DNA from: Treponema sp.
GTDB lineage: Bacteria > Spirochaetota > Spirochaetia > Treponematales > Breznakiellaceae
Direction: 5' to 3'
Assembly (NCBI GenBank): GCA_031269405.1
Contig: JAISZE010000027.1
Span: forward strand, 1-5,886
Length of the DNA stretch: 5,886 nt
The notes beneath the pieces were generated by a model. It searched no databases. It was not told the origin of the DNA and saw only the letters and a program-made list of their open reading frames with translations. Each line of letters opens with the position of its first letter. Position 1 is the first letter of the stretch. The position numbers and the translations under genes are program-made. Positions 1 to 5,425 of the stretch are shown here, one piece after another.

Positions 1-210
1 AACGGGGCGGTGATTTCCTGGGGCATATTTGACACGCCGCCCGAGAGCCTCAAGGCGATGACCAACACGGTGCTGGCCACCCGGTCGCCGCACCTGCTTC
101 ATTTTGATGAGGAGGAACGTGGCAAGCGGGTGTATATCACCCTGCAATGGCAGAACGAGTCGGGGATCCGGGGGGACCCGGCGGAGATGCAAATGGCGGT
201 TATCCCGTAA
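1..210 (+). CDS. Conserved hypothetical protein, C-terminal 69 residues (5' end outside window)
   Basis: The frame is open from the first base of the window and stops at TAA 208-210, so only the C-terminal part is seen. The visible residues end in a pattern I recall from small conserved hypothetical proteins of Treponema and Bacteroidetes: a D-x-P-P turn, then RSPHLLHFDEEERGKRVYI, a strand of the type LQWQNESG, and the terminal AVIP. In those homologues the tail usually reads RWEN-RG-GPWSE--AIIP and looks like the last strands of an immunoglobulin/fibronectin-like beta sandwich. No function is known to me. There is no transmembrane segment in the visible part. It ends 15 bases before the first permease, on the same strand, so it may share a transcript with the importer. 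A GTG at 10 is in frame but is not a credible start, because the coding pattern continues upstream of it. The family recall is from memory and untested. Confidence 0.7.
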   Translation, partial: NGAVISWGIFDTPPESLKAMTNTVLATRSPHLLHFDEEERGKRVYITLQWQNESGIRGDPAEMQMAVIP

Positions 211-214
211 AAGT

Positions 215-220
215 GGAGGT
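215..220 (+). promoter_or_regulatory. Shine-Dalgarno site of the first permease
   Basis: GGAGGT lies five bases before ATG 226, in the 15-base gap after the upstream stop codon. It fixes 226 as the start of the permease. Confidence 0.8.
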
Positions 221-225
221 TTATT

Positions 226-1152
226 ATGGTAAAGGCACGGCGTGGCGCTCTTGGGCGCGAGCGGATACAGGAGAATATCCAGATCTACAGCCTTATGCTG
301 CCGGTACTGGCGCTGATTTTCATCTTCTGTTATATCCCTATGTACGGTATCATTATATCGTTCCAGGACTATGTTCCCGGCAGCTCCTTTATCGGTCCCG
401 GGGTCAAGTGGGTGGGCTTAAAGTACTTTATCCGCTTTGTAAAAGGCGAGTATTTCTGGCGGCTTATCAAGAACACCCTTGTCCTGAACGGCCTTAACCT
501 GCTCTTCGGTTTTACCATCCCCATCTTTTTCGCCCTGCTTCTGGATCAGATACGGAATCTCAATTTCCGCAAATTCACCCAAACCGCGAGTTATCTGCCG
601 TATTTTATCTCTACGGTTATCGTCGCCGGGATGGTTATCACCTTTATCGACATCAACGGCCTTATCACCACGGTTCTTGCCAAATTCGGCATGGAGGCTA
701 CGAATTACCGCCTCAGCAAGGCGGCTTTTCCGGTTATCTATACGGTTACTAATGTCTGGAAAAACTTCGGCTTCGGAAGCATTCTCTACTTTGCCACTAT
801 TACATCGATAGATCCCCAGCTTTACGAGTCCGCGAAGTTAGACGGGGCGAACCGGTTCCAGCAGGTCCTCTATATCACCCTGCCGGGCATACAGCGGATC
901 ATCGCCATTAACCTCATCATGGCCATCGGCGCTATTCTGGCCACCAATACGGACTTAATCCTTTTGCTTTACCATCCTGCGACCTATGAGGTTTCCGATG
1001 TAATCGGCACCTATGTATACCGCCTGGGTATTGAAGGCGGCGAATACAGCTATACCACGGCGGTGGGCCTTTTTATGTCCGTGATAGGTTTTATCCTTAC
1101 GTTTTCGGCAAACAAGATCAGCAACAAGCTGACCGACTATGGGTTGTGGTAG
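226..1152 (+). CDS. ABC transporter permease, LplB family (carbohydrate uptake type CUT1)
   Basis: This 308-residue integral membrane protein is the first of two permease subunits of a binding-protein-dependent importer in the inner membrane. Hydrophobic segments begin at about residues 22-45 (YSLMLPVLALIFIFCYIPMY), 83-106 and 124-142; two clear ones lie near the end at about 226-250 and 279-295, consistent with six in total. The cytoplasmic EAA loop that docks on the ATPase is at residues 199-222: LYESAKLDGANRF then YITLPGI, with E201, A203, G207 and P220 in the expected places. Length and the KLDGAN form of the loop are typical of LplB/YteP-like permeases, which handle oligosaccharides or modified sugars. 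The start is supported by GGAGGT five bases upstream. The stop codon lies in the Shine-Dalgarno site of the next permease, so translation is probably coupled. The substrate cannot be read from the sequence. Confidence is high for the family and low for the ligand. Confidence 0.95.
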   Translation: MVKARRGALGRERIQENIQIYSLMLPVLALIFIFCYIPMYGIIISFQDYVPGSSFIGPGVKWVGLKYFIRFVKGEYFWRLIKNTLVLNGLNLLFGFTIPIFFALLLDQIRNLNFRKFTQTASYLPYFISTVIVAGMVITFIDINGLITTVLAKFGMEATNYRLSKAAFPVIYTVTNVWKNFGFGSILYFATITSIDPQLYESAKLDGANRFQQVLYITLPGIQRIIAINLIMAIGAILATNTDLILLLYHPATYEVSDVIGTYVYRLGIEGGEYSYTTAVGLFMSVIGFILTFSANKISNKLTDYGLW

Positions 1153-1161
1153 GAGGGGGGT

Positions 1162-2061
1162 ATGAAGTTCAAACCTAAGGGCATCCGCGAAGGGAGCAGG
1201 ATCGCAACGGTTATCATGTATGTTCTGGCGGTTTTCGTGATATTTATCACCCTGTACCCCATGTATTACGTGCTCATTCTGTCGATAAGCGATCCCCGGT
1301 ACGCCATGACTATGCGGGTGTACACAGTGCCGAAAGGTTTCGAGATTACGGCGTACAAGATCCTCACGGCGGACCTGAAAATCTGGCGGAGTTTCGCCAA
1401 TACCGTGATGTACGCCGCCCTGGTAACTGTGGGGATGGTTGTTACTTCGATACTGGGGGCTTTTCCCCTGACCTATAAAAGCCTTTTGGGCCGTAAATAC
1501 GTCAATATGTTCCTGCTCATCACCATGTTTTTTTCCGGGGGCCTTATTCCCAATTTCCTCCTGCTCTTAAAACTGGGGATGTACAACAAGCCTACGGCCC
1601 TTATTGTCCCCTTTGTCTTTTCGGTGTGGAACATCATCCTGACCAAGGCATTCCTCAGCAGCATACCGGAAACCTTGCGGGAGGTGGCCAAGATAGACGG
1701 CGCCAATGTGTACCAGACCCTTCTGCGTATCTATATCCCCCTGGCAACGCCGATTATGGCTGTTGTGGCGGTCTATACAATCGTAGGCACCTGGAATAGC
1801 TGGTTCCCGGCTCTGGTGTACATGCCGGGTCTTGACTGGCAGCCTTTGCAATTGCTCCTCAGGCGCATGCTGGTGCTGTCTACGGCTGCTGGGGATGTTG
1901 TTGACGCTGCGGCAGCCAGGGAAATGGCCCAGCGGCAGATGGCCTACGCCCAGCTCAAGTACGCTATGATCATCTTTTCGTCCCTGCCGGTACTTTTTAC
2001 CTATCCGTTCTTCCAGAAGTATTTTATAAAAGGCATCATGCTCGGCTCGCTCAAGGAATAG
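1162..2061 (+). CDS. ABC transporter permease, YtcP family (carbohydrate uptake type CUT1)
   Basis: This 299-residue membrane protein is the second permease and partners the LplB-like subunit just upstream. A first membrane span lies at about residues 16-42 (IATVIMYVLAVFVIFITLYP). The ATPase-docking loop is at residues 172-198: LREVAKIDGAN, then LLRIYIPLATPI, with E174, A176, G180 and P193. The C-terminus YFIKGIMLGSLKE closely matches the family's usual ending (YF-KG-M-GS-KE), so the protein is full length. A strong purine-rich Shine-Dalgarno run (AGGAGGGGGG, 1151-1160) overlaps the upstream stop, and only nine bases separate the two genes. The pair therefore looks like one translationally coupled unit giving equal subunit amounts. 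The 1880-1930 region encodes an alanine-rich stretch (AAGDVVDAAAAREMAQRQMA) in a loop before the last span, as in YtcP relatives. The ligand is unknown. Confidence 0.95.
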   Translation: MKFKPKGIREGSRIATVIMYVLAVFVIFITLYPMYYVLILSISDPRYAMTMRVYTVPKGFEITAYKILTADLKIWRSFANTVMYAALVTVGMVVTSILGAFPLTYKSLLGRKYVNMFLLITMFFSGGLIPNFLLLLKLGMYNKPTALIVPFVFSVWNIILTKAFLSSIPETLREVAKIDGANVYQTLLRIYIPLATPIMAVVAVYTIVGTWNSWFPALVYMPGLDWQPLQLLLRRMLVLSTAAGDVVDAAAAREMAQRQMAYAQLKYAMIIFSSLPVLFTYPFFQKYFIKGIMLGSLKE

Positions 2062-2069
2062 GTTCTTAC

Positions 2070-2096
2070 ACCTGCCGTTGGCGGGTTTTATTTATT
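2070..2096 (+). terminator. Intrinsic terminator or attenuator between permease and binding-protein genes
   Basis: A short stem starts eight bases after the permease stop. CCTGCC (2071-2076) pairs with GGCGGG (2080-2085) through one G-U wobble, closed by an extra A2070-T2086 pair and a GTT loop. A T-rich run TTTTATTTATT (2086-2096) follows at once, which is the standard layout of a Rho-independent terminator. The stem is only six or seven pairs and the T run is interrupted, so partial read-through into the binding-protein gene is plausible. I see no convincing promoter in the remaining gap. Folding energy was not computed. Confidence 0.6.
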
Positions 2097-2116
2097 GCAA
2101 TGCGAAGGCATTGCGA
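2095..2116 (+). other. Leader hairpin ahead of the binding-protein gene
   Basis: GCAATGC (2097-2103) and GCATTGC (2108-2114) are perfect reverse complements around the loop GAAG. The stem can be extended by a T-G wobble (2096/2115) and a T-A pair (2095/2116). It lies between the terminator-like hairpin and the Shine-Dalgarno site at 2123. A stem at this place could protect the 5' end of a processed binding-protein mRNA, or it could be incidental. Its role is inference; the repeat itself is plain in the sequence. Confidence 0.45.
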
Positions 2117-2122
2117 AAGATG

Positions 2123-2127
2123 AGGAG
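2123..2127 (+). promoter_or_regulatory. Shine-Dalgarno site that sets the binding-protein start at 2134
   Basis: AGGAG lies six bases before ATG 2134. An in-frame TTG exists at 2095, but it sits inside the hairpin, has no ribosome site, and would put a charged 13-residue extension in front of a classic MKK signal peptide. ATG 2134 is therefore the better start. Confidence 0.8.
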
Positions 2128-2133
2128 AAAGAG

Positions 2134-3834
2134 ATGAAGAAAATCGCGTTGATTGTTCTGGCTCTGTGTATGACCGGCGCCGTAGTGTACGCCGGGGGGC
2201 AGGGAGGCGCCGCGCAGGACGCATCGGGCCTCACTACCATCAAAGCCTGGGGGCTGGATAAACAGTACGCCCTGGACAAGGGTACCATTTCGCTCAGCGA
2301 ATGGACCAAGGGTTCCGTGCCCAGCAGGCTGTTCGAAAAATTCACCAGCGACCTGGCAAAAGCAGGCGTCAGGGTGGAGTATGAACTGGTAATGAGCGAA
2401 CAGCTTGGAACGGCCTTCCAGACCCTTATGGCTTCAGGGCAGATCCAGAATTACGACTGGATAGCCCCTGTGGGGCCGGATATTAAAACCCGGTATAACC
2501 TGGTAAACCAGAAGGCGCTCCAGCCCCTGAACCAGGCCATACAGCAGTATTCTTCGGGTCCTGCCAGAGATTATTACTTTAACAGCCCTCCGGGTAAAAA
2601 GCTCAACAAACTCAACACCCTGGCGGACGGCAACTTCTACTGGCTTACCCAGAACTACAATGTCTATTCGGGCACTCCCGACAAGACAGGTATGGAGCCC
2701 CTGGCTTCCAATATCCGCAAAGACTGGCTTGACAAGCTGGGGCTGCCGGTTCCCAAGAACCTTGACGAGTTTTACAACACCCTCCTGGCTTTTCAGGAAA
2801 AGGATGCCAACGGGAACGGCTTGAAGGACGAGGTAGCGAACATCGCCACCGACAGCACCGGCCTCGGCATACCTCAATGGTTCGGCCTCGTCAATCACCA
2901 CATAGTCTGGTCCCTTGACGGTAAGGCGGTCTCTCCCTGGTATCAGGCCCATATCAAGGACTATTTTACCTACATGAACAAGCTCTACAACGCCAAACTG
3001 CTTAACATAAGCGATAGAGGCGGAGTCGCAGGCAATGTGGCCAATGTGACGGTGGAAAACCGCAACAGCTTCCATGGCACCTATATGTTCGACACTTGGA
3101 CGCCGCCTACGGTGATCACGCCTCCCGGAGCGCCTAAGGCGTACTATCTGCCTATAGTCCTCCAGGCTTATCCCGATACGGAGCCGCTTATTCAGAATGA
3201 AGGGGGGGTCCTGCAATGGAACGGGAGCGGCATGTACGCGGTTCCCTCGAAGTCCACAAAAATCCAGGCAATTGTCAAAATGATCGATTACTTTTACACC
3301 CAGGACTATTGGGACCTCAACGAGTACGGTATAGAGGGCTACACCTACAGCATTGACGCCAACAAAGAAATATCAAGATTCAAGCCCGACAGTAACGGAA
3401 CCGGCGTTGACCAGCAGCTTATGTTCCAGGGCCTTGTGGGCCTCTGGAGCGGCTGGCAGGGCCTCTTCCCCAGAATCAGGCAGTTCGATACTTCCATCGG
3501 CAGGCGGAAGATGATGGTAGAAACCGGGCAGGGCATGGGGTATCCTAACGGCTTCATCGAATCCTACGAAGTTCAGGCAAAAGCCTTTGCGGGAACCTGG
3601 AAGACCATCCCGTCTTCTGAGGACGCCGTCTTGGCCTTCGCGACGCTGGAGGAATCGGACCGCATGAACGAAATCCTGCCGGACCTGAACACCTACGCCA
3701 CTGAGCTCATCACCGCCCTCATTATAGGCGAAAAGAGCCTTTCGGGCTGGGACGGCTACATCGCGGACCTCAAGCGGCTGGGCCTCGACGAGATGATACG
3801 GATCTACCAGGCCAGGCTCGACAGGGCAAAGTAA
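2134..3834 (+). CDS. Extracellular solute-binding protein of a CUT1-type ABC importer (family 1, large LipO/LplA-like)
   Basis: This 566-residue protein should capture the ligand in the periplasm and deliver it to the two permeases upstream. It opens with a signal peptide: MKK, a hydrophobic core through residue 17, and a signal peptidase I site VYA-GGQ after A20. The only leader cysteine (C12) lies mid-core and is followed by Met-Thr, so it is a poor lipobox. The protein is more likely free in the periplasm, unlike the lipoproteins of Gram-positive relatives. A family signature RKDWLDKLGLPVPKNLDEFY begins at residue 195. It is followed by a calcium-loop-like motif DANGNGLKDE at 224-233, with D224, N226, N228, D232 and E233 as candidate ligands. 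Many tryptophans and tyrosines are spread through the mature part, as expected for a sugar-type pocket. Length fits the large binding proteins that accompany LplB/YtcP permeases. The ligand cannot be named. Confidence 0.93.
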   Translation: MKKIALIVLALCMTGAVVYAGGQGGAAQDASGLTTIKAWGLDKQYALDKGTISLSEWTKGSVPSRLFEKFTSDLAKAGVRVEYELVMSEQLGTAFQTLMASGQIQNYDWIAPVGPDIKTRYNLVNQKALQPLNQAIQQYSSGPARDYYFNSPPGKKLNKLNTLADGNFYWLTQNYNVYSGTPDKTGMEPLASNIRKDWLDKLGLPVPKNLDEFYNTLLAFQEKDANGNGLKDEVANIATDSTGLGIPQWFGLVNHHIVWSLDGKAVSPWYQAHIKDYFTYMNKLYNAKLLNISDRGGVAGNVANVTVENRNSFHGTYMFDTWTPPTVITPPGAPKAYYLPIVLQAYPDTEPLIQNEGGVLQWNGSGMYAVPSKSTKIQAIVKMIDYFYTQDYWDLNEYGIEGYTYSIDANKEISRFKPDSNGTGVDQQLMFQGLVGLWSGWQGLFPRIRQFDTSIGRRKMMVETGQGMGYPNGFIESYEVQAKAFAGTWKTIPSSEDAVLAFATLEESDRMNEILPDLNTYATELITALIIGEKSLSGWDGYIADLKRLGLDEMIRIYQARLDRAK

Positions 3835-3852
3835 AAAAAACAGAATCAACAA

Positions 3853-3872
3853 CCTCGCCCTGAAGGGCGGGG
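3853..3872 (+). repeat. GC-rich hairpin, IS200/IS605-end-like or terminator-like
   Basis: CCTCGCCC (3853-3860) pairs with GGGCGGGG (3865-3872) over eight positions, one a T-G wobble, with a TGAA loop. It starts 18 bases after the binding-protein stop. The sequence GCCCTGAAGGGC with flanking G/C runs is like the hairpin I recall at the right ends, and omega-RNA 3' ends, of IS200/IS605-type elements. No transposase or TnpB frame lies nearby, so it would be a solo remnant. An alternative is a transcription terminator, but no T run follows on the + strand (GTATTAAAACCC instead). The loop-proximal GAAGGG (3862-3867) could also pair with CCCTTC (3881-3886), allowing a second fold or a pseudoknot. 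Confidence 0.4.
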
Positions 3873-3898
3873 TATTAAAACCCTTCGGCACGAATAAA

Positions 3899-3940
3899 TA
3901 GAGTCTGTCCATAATGTGTCTACATTATGGACAGACTCTA
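3899..3940. repeat. Perfect 19-bp inverted repeat with 4-base loop
   Basis: The left arm TAGAGTCTGTCCATAATGT (3899-3917) is the exact reverse complement of the right arm (3922-3940), and the four bases GTCT separate them. A perfect match of this length is far beyond chance. Arms of this size, both starting with TA then GAGTC, look like two insertion-sequence ends joined tip-in, or a tiny miniature element with TA duplications. It would also form a very strong hairpin in RNA read from either strand, and so could block transcription, although no T run follows on either side. I do not recognise a named element. The structure is certain and its origin is inferred. Confidence 0.75.
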
Positions 3941-3986
3941 ACTAATAGTCAGGCTGCGCATATTGCCGCCTGATAAAGGAAGTAAT

Positions 3987-4274
3987 ATGCTGACGCCGAG
4001 AAAACGTGTTATGAACATCCTCAGGGGAGAAAAAACCGGTATAACGCCTTTCACTATCTATGAGTGTTTCGTTAAGCCCTGTACCGCCGAGCGGTTCCTG
4101 CGGGAACAGGGCATGTGCATCGTATGGCGCACCTCAAGTTATCATATAATAATGAAGAATATAGAGATTAAGCGCATCCATTACACCGAAAAAGGCAGCG
4201 ATCTTATCCGCACCGAGTACCATACCCCGCGGGGCCTCCTGACCAGGCTTGAGCAGGGCGAAGTAGGAATATGA
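3987..4274 (+). CDS. URO-D superfamily protein, N-terminal fragment (95 residues)
   Basis: The frame encodes the start of a uroporphyrinogen-decarboxylase-fold protein and nothing more. Residues 2-21 (LTPRKRVMNILRGEKTGITP) match the usual opening TPRERV--AL-GE--DR-PF. They are followed by FTIYECF, a REQGMCIVWRTSSY segment and IHYTEKGSDLIRTEYHTPRG, all as I recall them from MtaA/CmuA-like relatives of about 350-400 residues. The remaining three quarters of the barrel, with the metal and substrate residues, is absent. The start ATG 3987 has AAGGAAG at 3976-3982; an in-frame TTG at 3963 has no such site. The stop shares ATGA with the next gene's start at 4271, so translation is coupled. It is either the remnant of a paralogue cut down by an internal deletion or a retained small protein. 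It cannot be a complete enzyme alone. Confidence 0.7.
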   Translation: MLTPRKRVMNILRGEKTGITPFTIYECFVKPCTAERFLREQGMCIVWRTSSYHIIMKNIEIKRIHYTEKGSDLIRTEYHTPRGLLTRLEQGEVGI

Positions 4275-5425
4275 CACCCAAAGAGAGGCTCTACGCCGCA
4301 TTGGAAGGCCGGGAGACCGACAGGCCGCCAGTTTGTTTTTACGAGATAGACGGCTATAGTCAAAAACCGGATAATCCGGACGAGTATAATATCTATAATG
4401 ACCCTTCGTGGGAACCTGTGTTGCGTCTCGCCCGGGATTATTCGGACAGGATAGTCTTAAGCTCAATACGGTTTAAGAATCCCTCTCCCCCGCTTTTTCC
4501 TGCGTTTTGCAAGAGGACCGAAACAGACAACGCTGGGAACCTCCACACATACTGTTCGACAACTTTGCACGGAAAGACCTATTCTTCCCATACCCTGCGG
4601 GAGCGTGATGTTTATACTACATGGGTAGTGGAGCACCCCTTTAAGGAACCTGAGGATCTCGCGCATTGGCTAAGATATGGCGATACAGACGATTCAGAGC
4701 CTCTTCCCGACTTGACAGGCGTTGAAGAGGCTGAAGCTGCCCTTGGCGATACGGGAATCGTGTGTATTGATATAGGCAGCCCCCTGTTGGATGTAGCTTC
4801 CATGTTCAGCATGGAAGATTTTCTCGTTACGGCCTTGCAGGAACGGGAGCTGATGCACGCCGCGCTGACCCATGTAGCACGGCGGCGGCTAAAGGAAACC
4901 GAAGCCATCGCGAAAGTTGTTCCGGGGCGGCTTTGGCGTATCTACGGCCCTGAATACGCCTGCGTGCCTTTTTTGCCGCCGGCTTTGTTTGATGAATACT
5001 CGGCCGCATACGATGCGCCTATGGCTGACACAATCAAACAGAGCGGCGGTTTCCCCCGGATCCATTGCCACGGCAGGCTTAAGCAGGTAATGCCCCTGAT
5101 CCGTAAGACCGGATGGACCGCTATTGATCCGGTGGAACCGCCGCCTCAGGGCGATGTAACACTGCGGGAAGCCCGGGATCTTTTGGGCGAAGATATTACT
5201 ATCTTCGGTAATCTTGAAGTCAATGCTATAGAAACAGCCGATGAGAGTGAGTTTAGCGCCCATGTACGCAGGGCAATTGAGGAAGGCCCAAACAAAGAGG
5301 GGCGGCGCTTTGTACTAATGCCTTCGTCTTCGCCCTTCGGACGGCATGTAAGCGAAAGGGTTGTTAAAAATTATTCTATCATGATAGAACTATGTTGTTC
5401 TTTAAGGAGTAACCAATGCCAATAA
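4271..5425 (+). CDS. URO-D superfamily protein, complete (384 residues), methyltransferase-like but not HemE
   Basis: This full-length cytoplasmic protein should form a TIM barrel of the URO-D/MtaA superfamily. It opens with MTPKERLYAALEGRETDRPPV. Landmarks are HPFKEPEDL at residues 122-130, IHCHGRL at 264-270 (H265, C266, H267), DPVEPPPQGD at 286-295, GNLE at 313-316, and MPSSSP at 350-355, followed by a closing helix VKNYSIMIE. Homologues with HxHG plus P-EPPP-GD are a separate uncharacterised branch from memory. The arginine-rich MRQAGR motif of HemE is missing, so haem synthesis is unlikely. The H-x-C...C zinc site of methylcobamide:CoM methyltransferases is also not intact: Cys is replaced by His and the late cysteine by serine. 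The start overlaps the fragment's stop (ATGA) with only a weak, close AGGA (4265-4268), suggesting translational coupling. Methyl transfer from an imported or derived compound is one possible role, not shown here. Confidence 0.88.
   Translation: MTPKERLYAALEGRETDRPPVCFYEIDGYSQKPDNPDEYNIYNDPSWEPVLRLARDYSDRIVLSSIRFKNPSPPLFPAFCKRTETDNAGNLHTYCSTTLHGKTYSSHTLRERDVYTTWVVEHPFKEPEDLAHWLRYGDTDDSEPLPDLTGVEEAEAALGDTGIVCIDIGSPLLDVASMFSMEDFLVTALQERELMHAALTHVARRRLKETEAIAKVVPGRLWRIYGPEYACVPFLPPALFDEYSAAYDAPMADTIKQSGGFPRIHCHGRLKQVMPLIRKTGWTAIDPVEPPPQGDVTLREARDLLGEDITIFGNLEVNAIETADESEFSAHVRRAIEEGPNKEGRRFVLMPSSSPFGRHVSERVVKNYSIMIELCCSLRSNQCQ
5404..5409 (+). promoter_or_regulatory. Shine-Dalgarno site of the third URO-D gene
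   Basis: AAGGAG lies six bases before ATG 5416, inside the last codons of the preceding gene. It supports a start that overlaps that gene by ten bases. Confidence 0.8.

Noticed and set aside
147..497. Forward open frame of 116 codons across the first gap and the permease start
   Set aside because: It runs out of frame through both supported genes, and its translation is low-complexity and unlike any protein family.
2078..2100. Sigma-54-like promoter (TTGGCGGG ... TTGCAA)
   Set aside because: GG and GC elements exist, but the spacing is 11 or 15 bases instead of the required 10, and the bases belong to the two hairpins.
2434..3216. Long reverse-strand open frame (260 codons) opposite the binding-protein gene
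   Set aside because: It lies wholly antisense to a well-supported gene, has no recognisable domain and shows a composition typical of a shadow frame (rich in Arg, Val and Gly).
3373..3912. Reverse-strand open frame of 179 codons overlapping the binding-protein end and the GC-rich hairpin
   Set aside because: It is a shadow of the gene on the + strand, starts inside the palindrome without a credible ribosome site, and resembles no family I know.
3928..3956. Sigma-70-like -35 box TGGACA within the palindrome
   Set aside because: Five of six bases match, but no acceptable -10 box occurs at 16-18 bases downstream (AGGCTG at 17).
3835..3986. CRISPR repeat or array
   Set aside because: There is only a single palindrome and no repeated units with spacers. 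No cas gene is present.
4271..5425. True uroporphyrinogen decarboxylase (hemE)
   Set aside because: The N-terminal arginine motif MRQAGR that binds the substrate is absent, and the context has no haem-synthesis gene.
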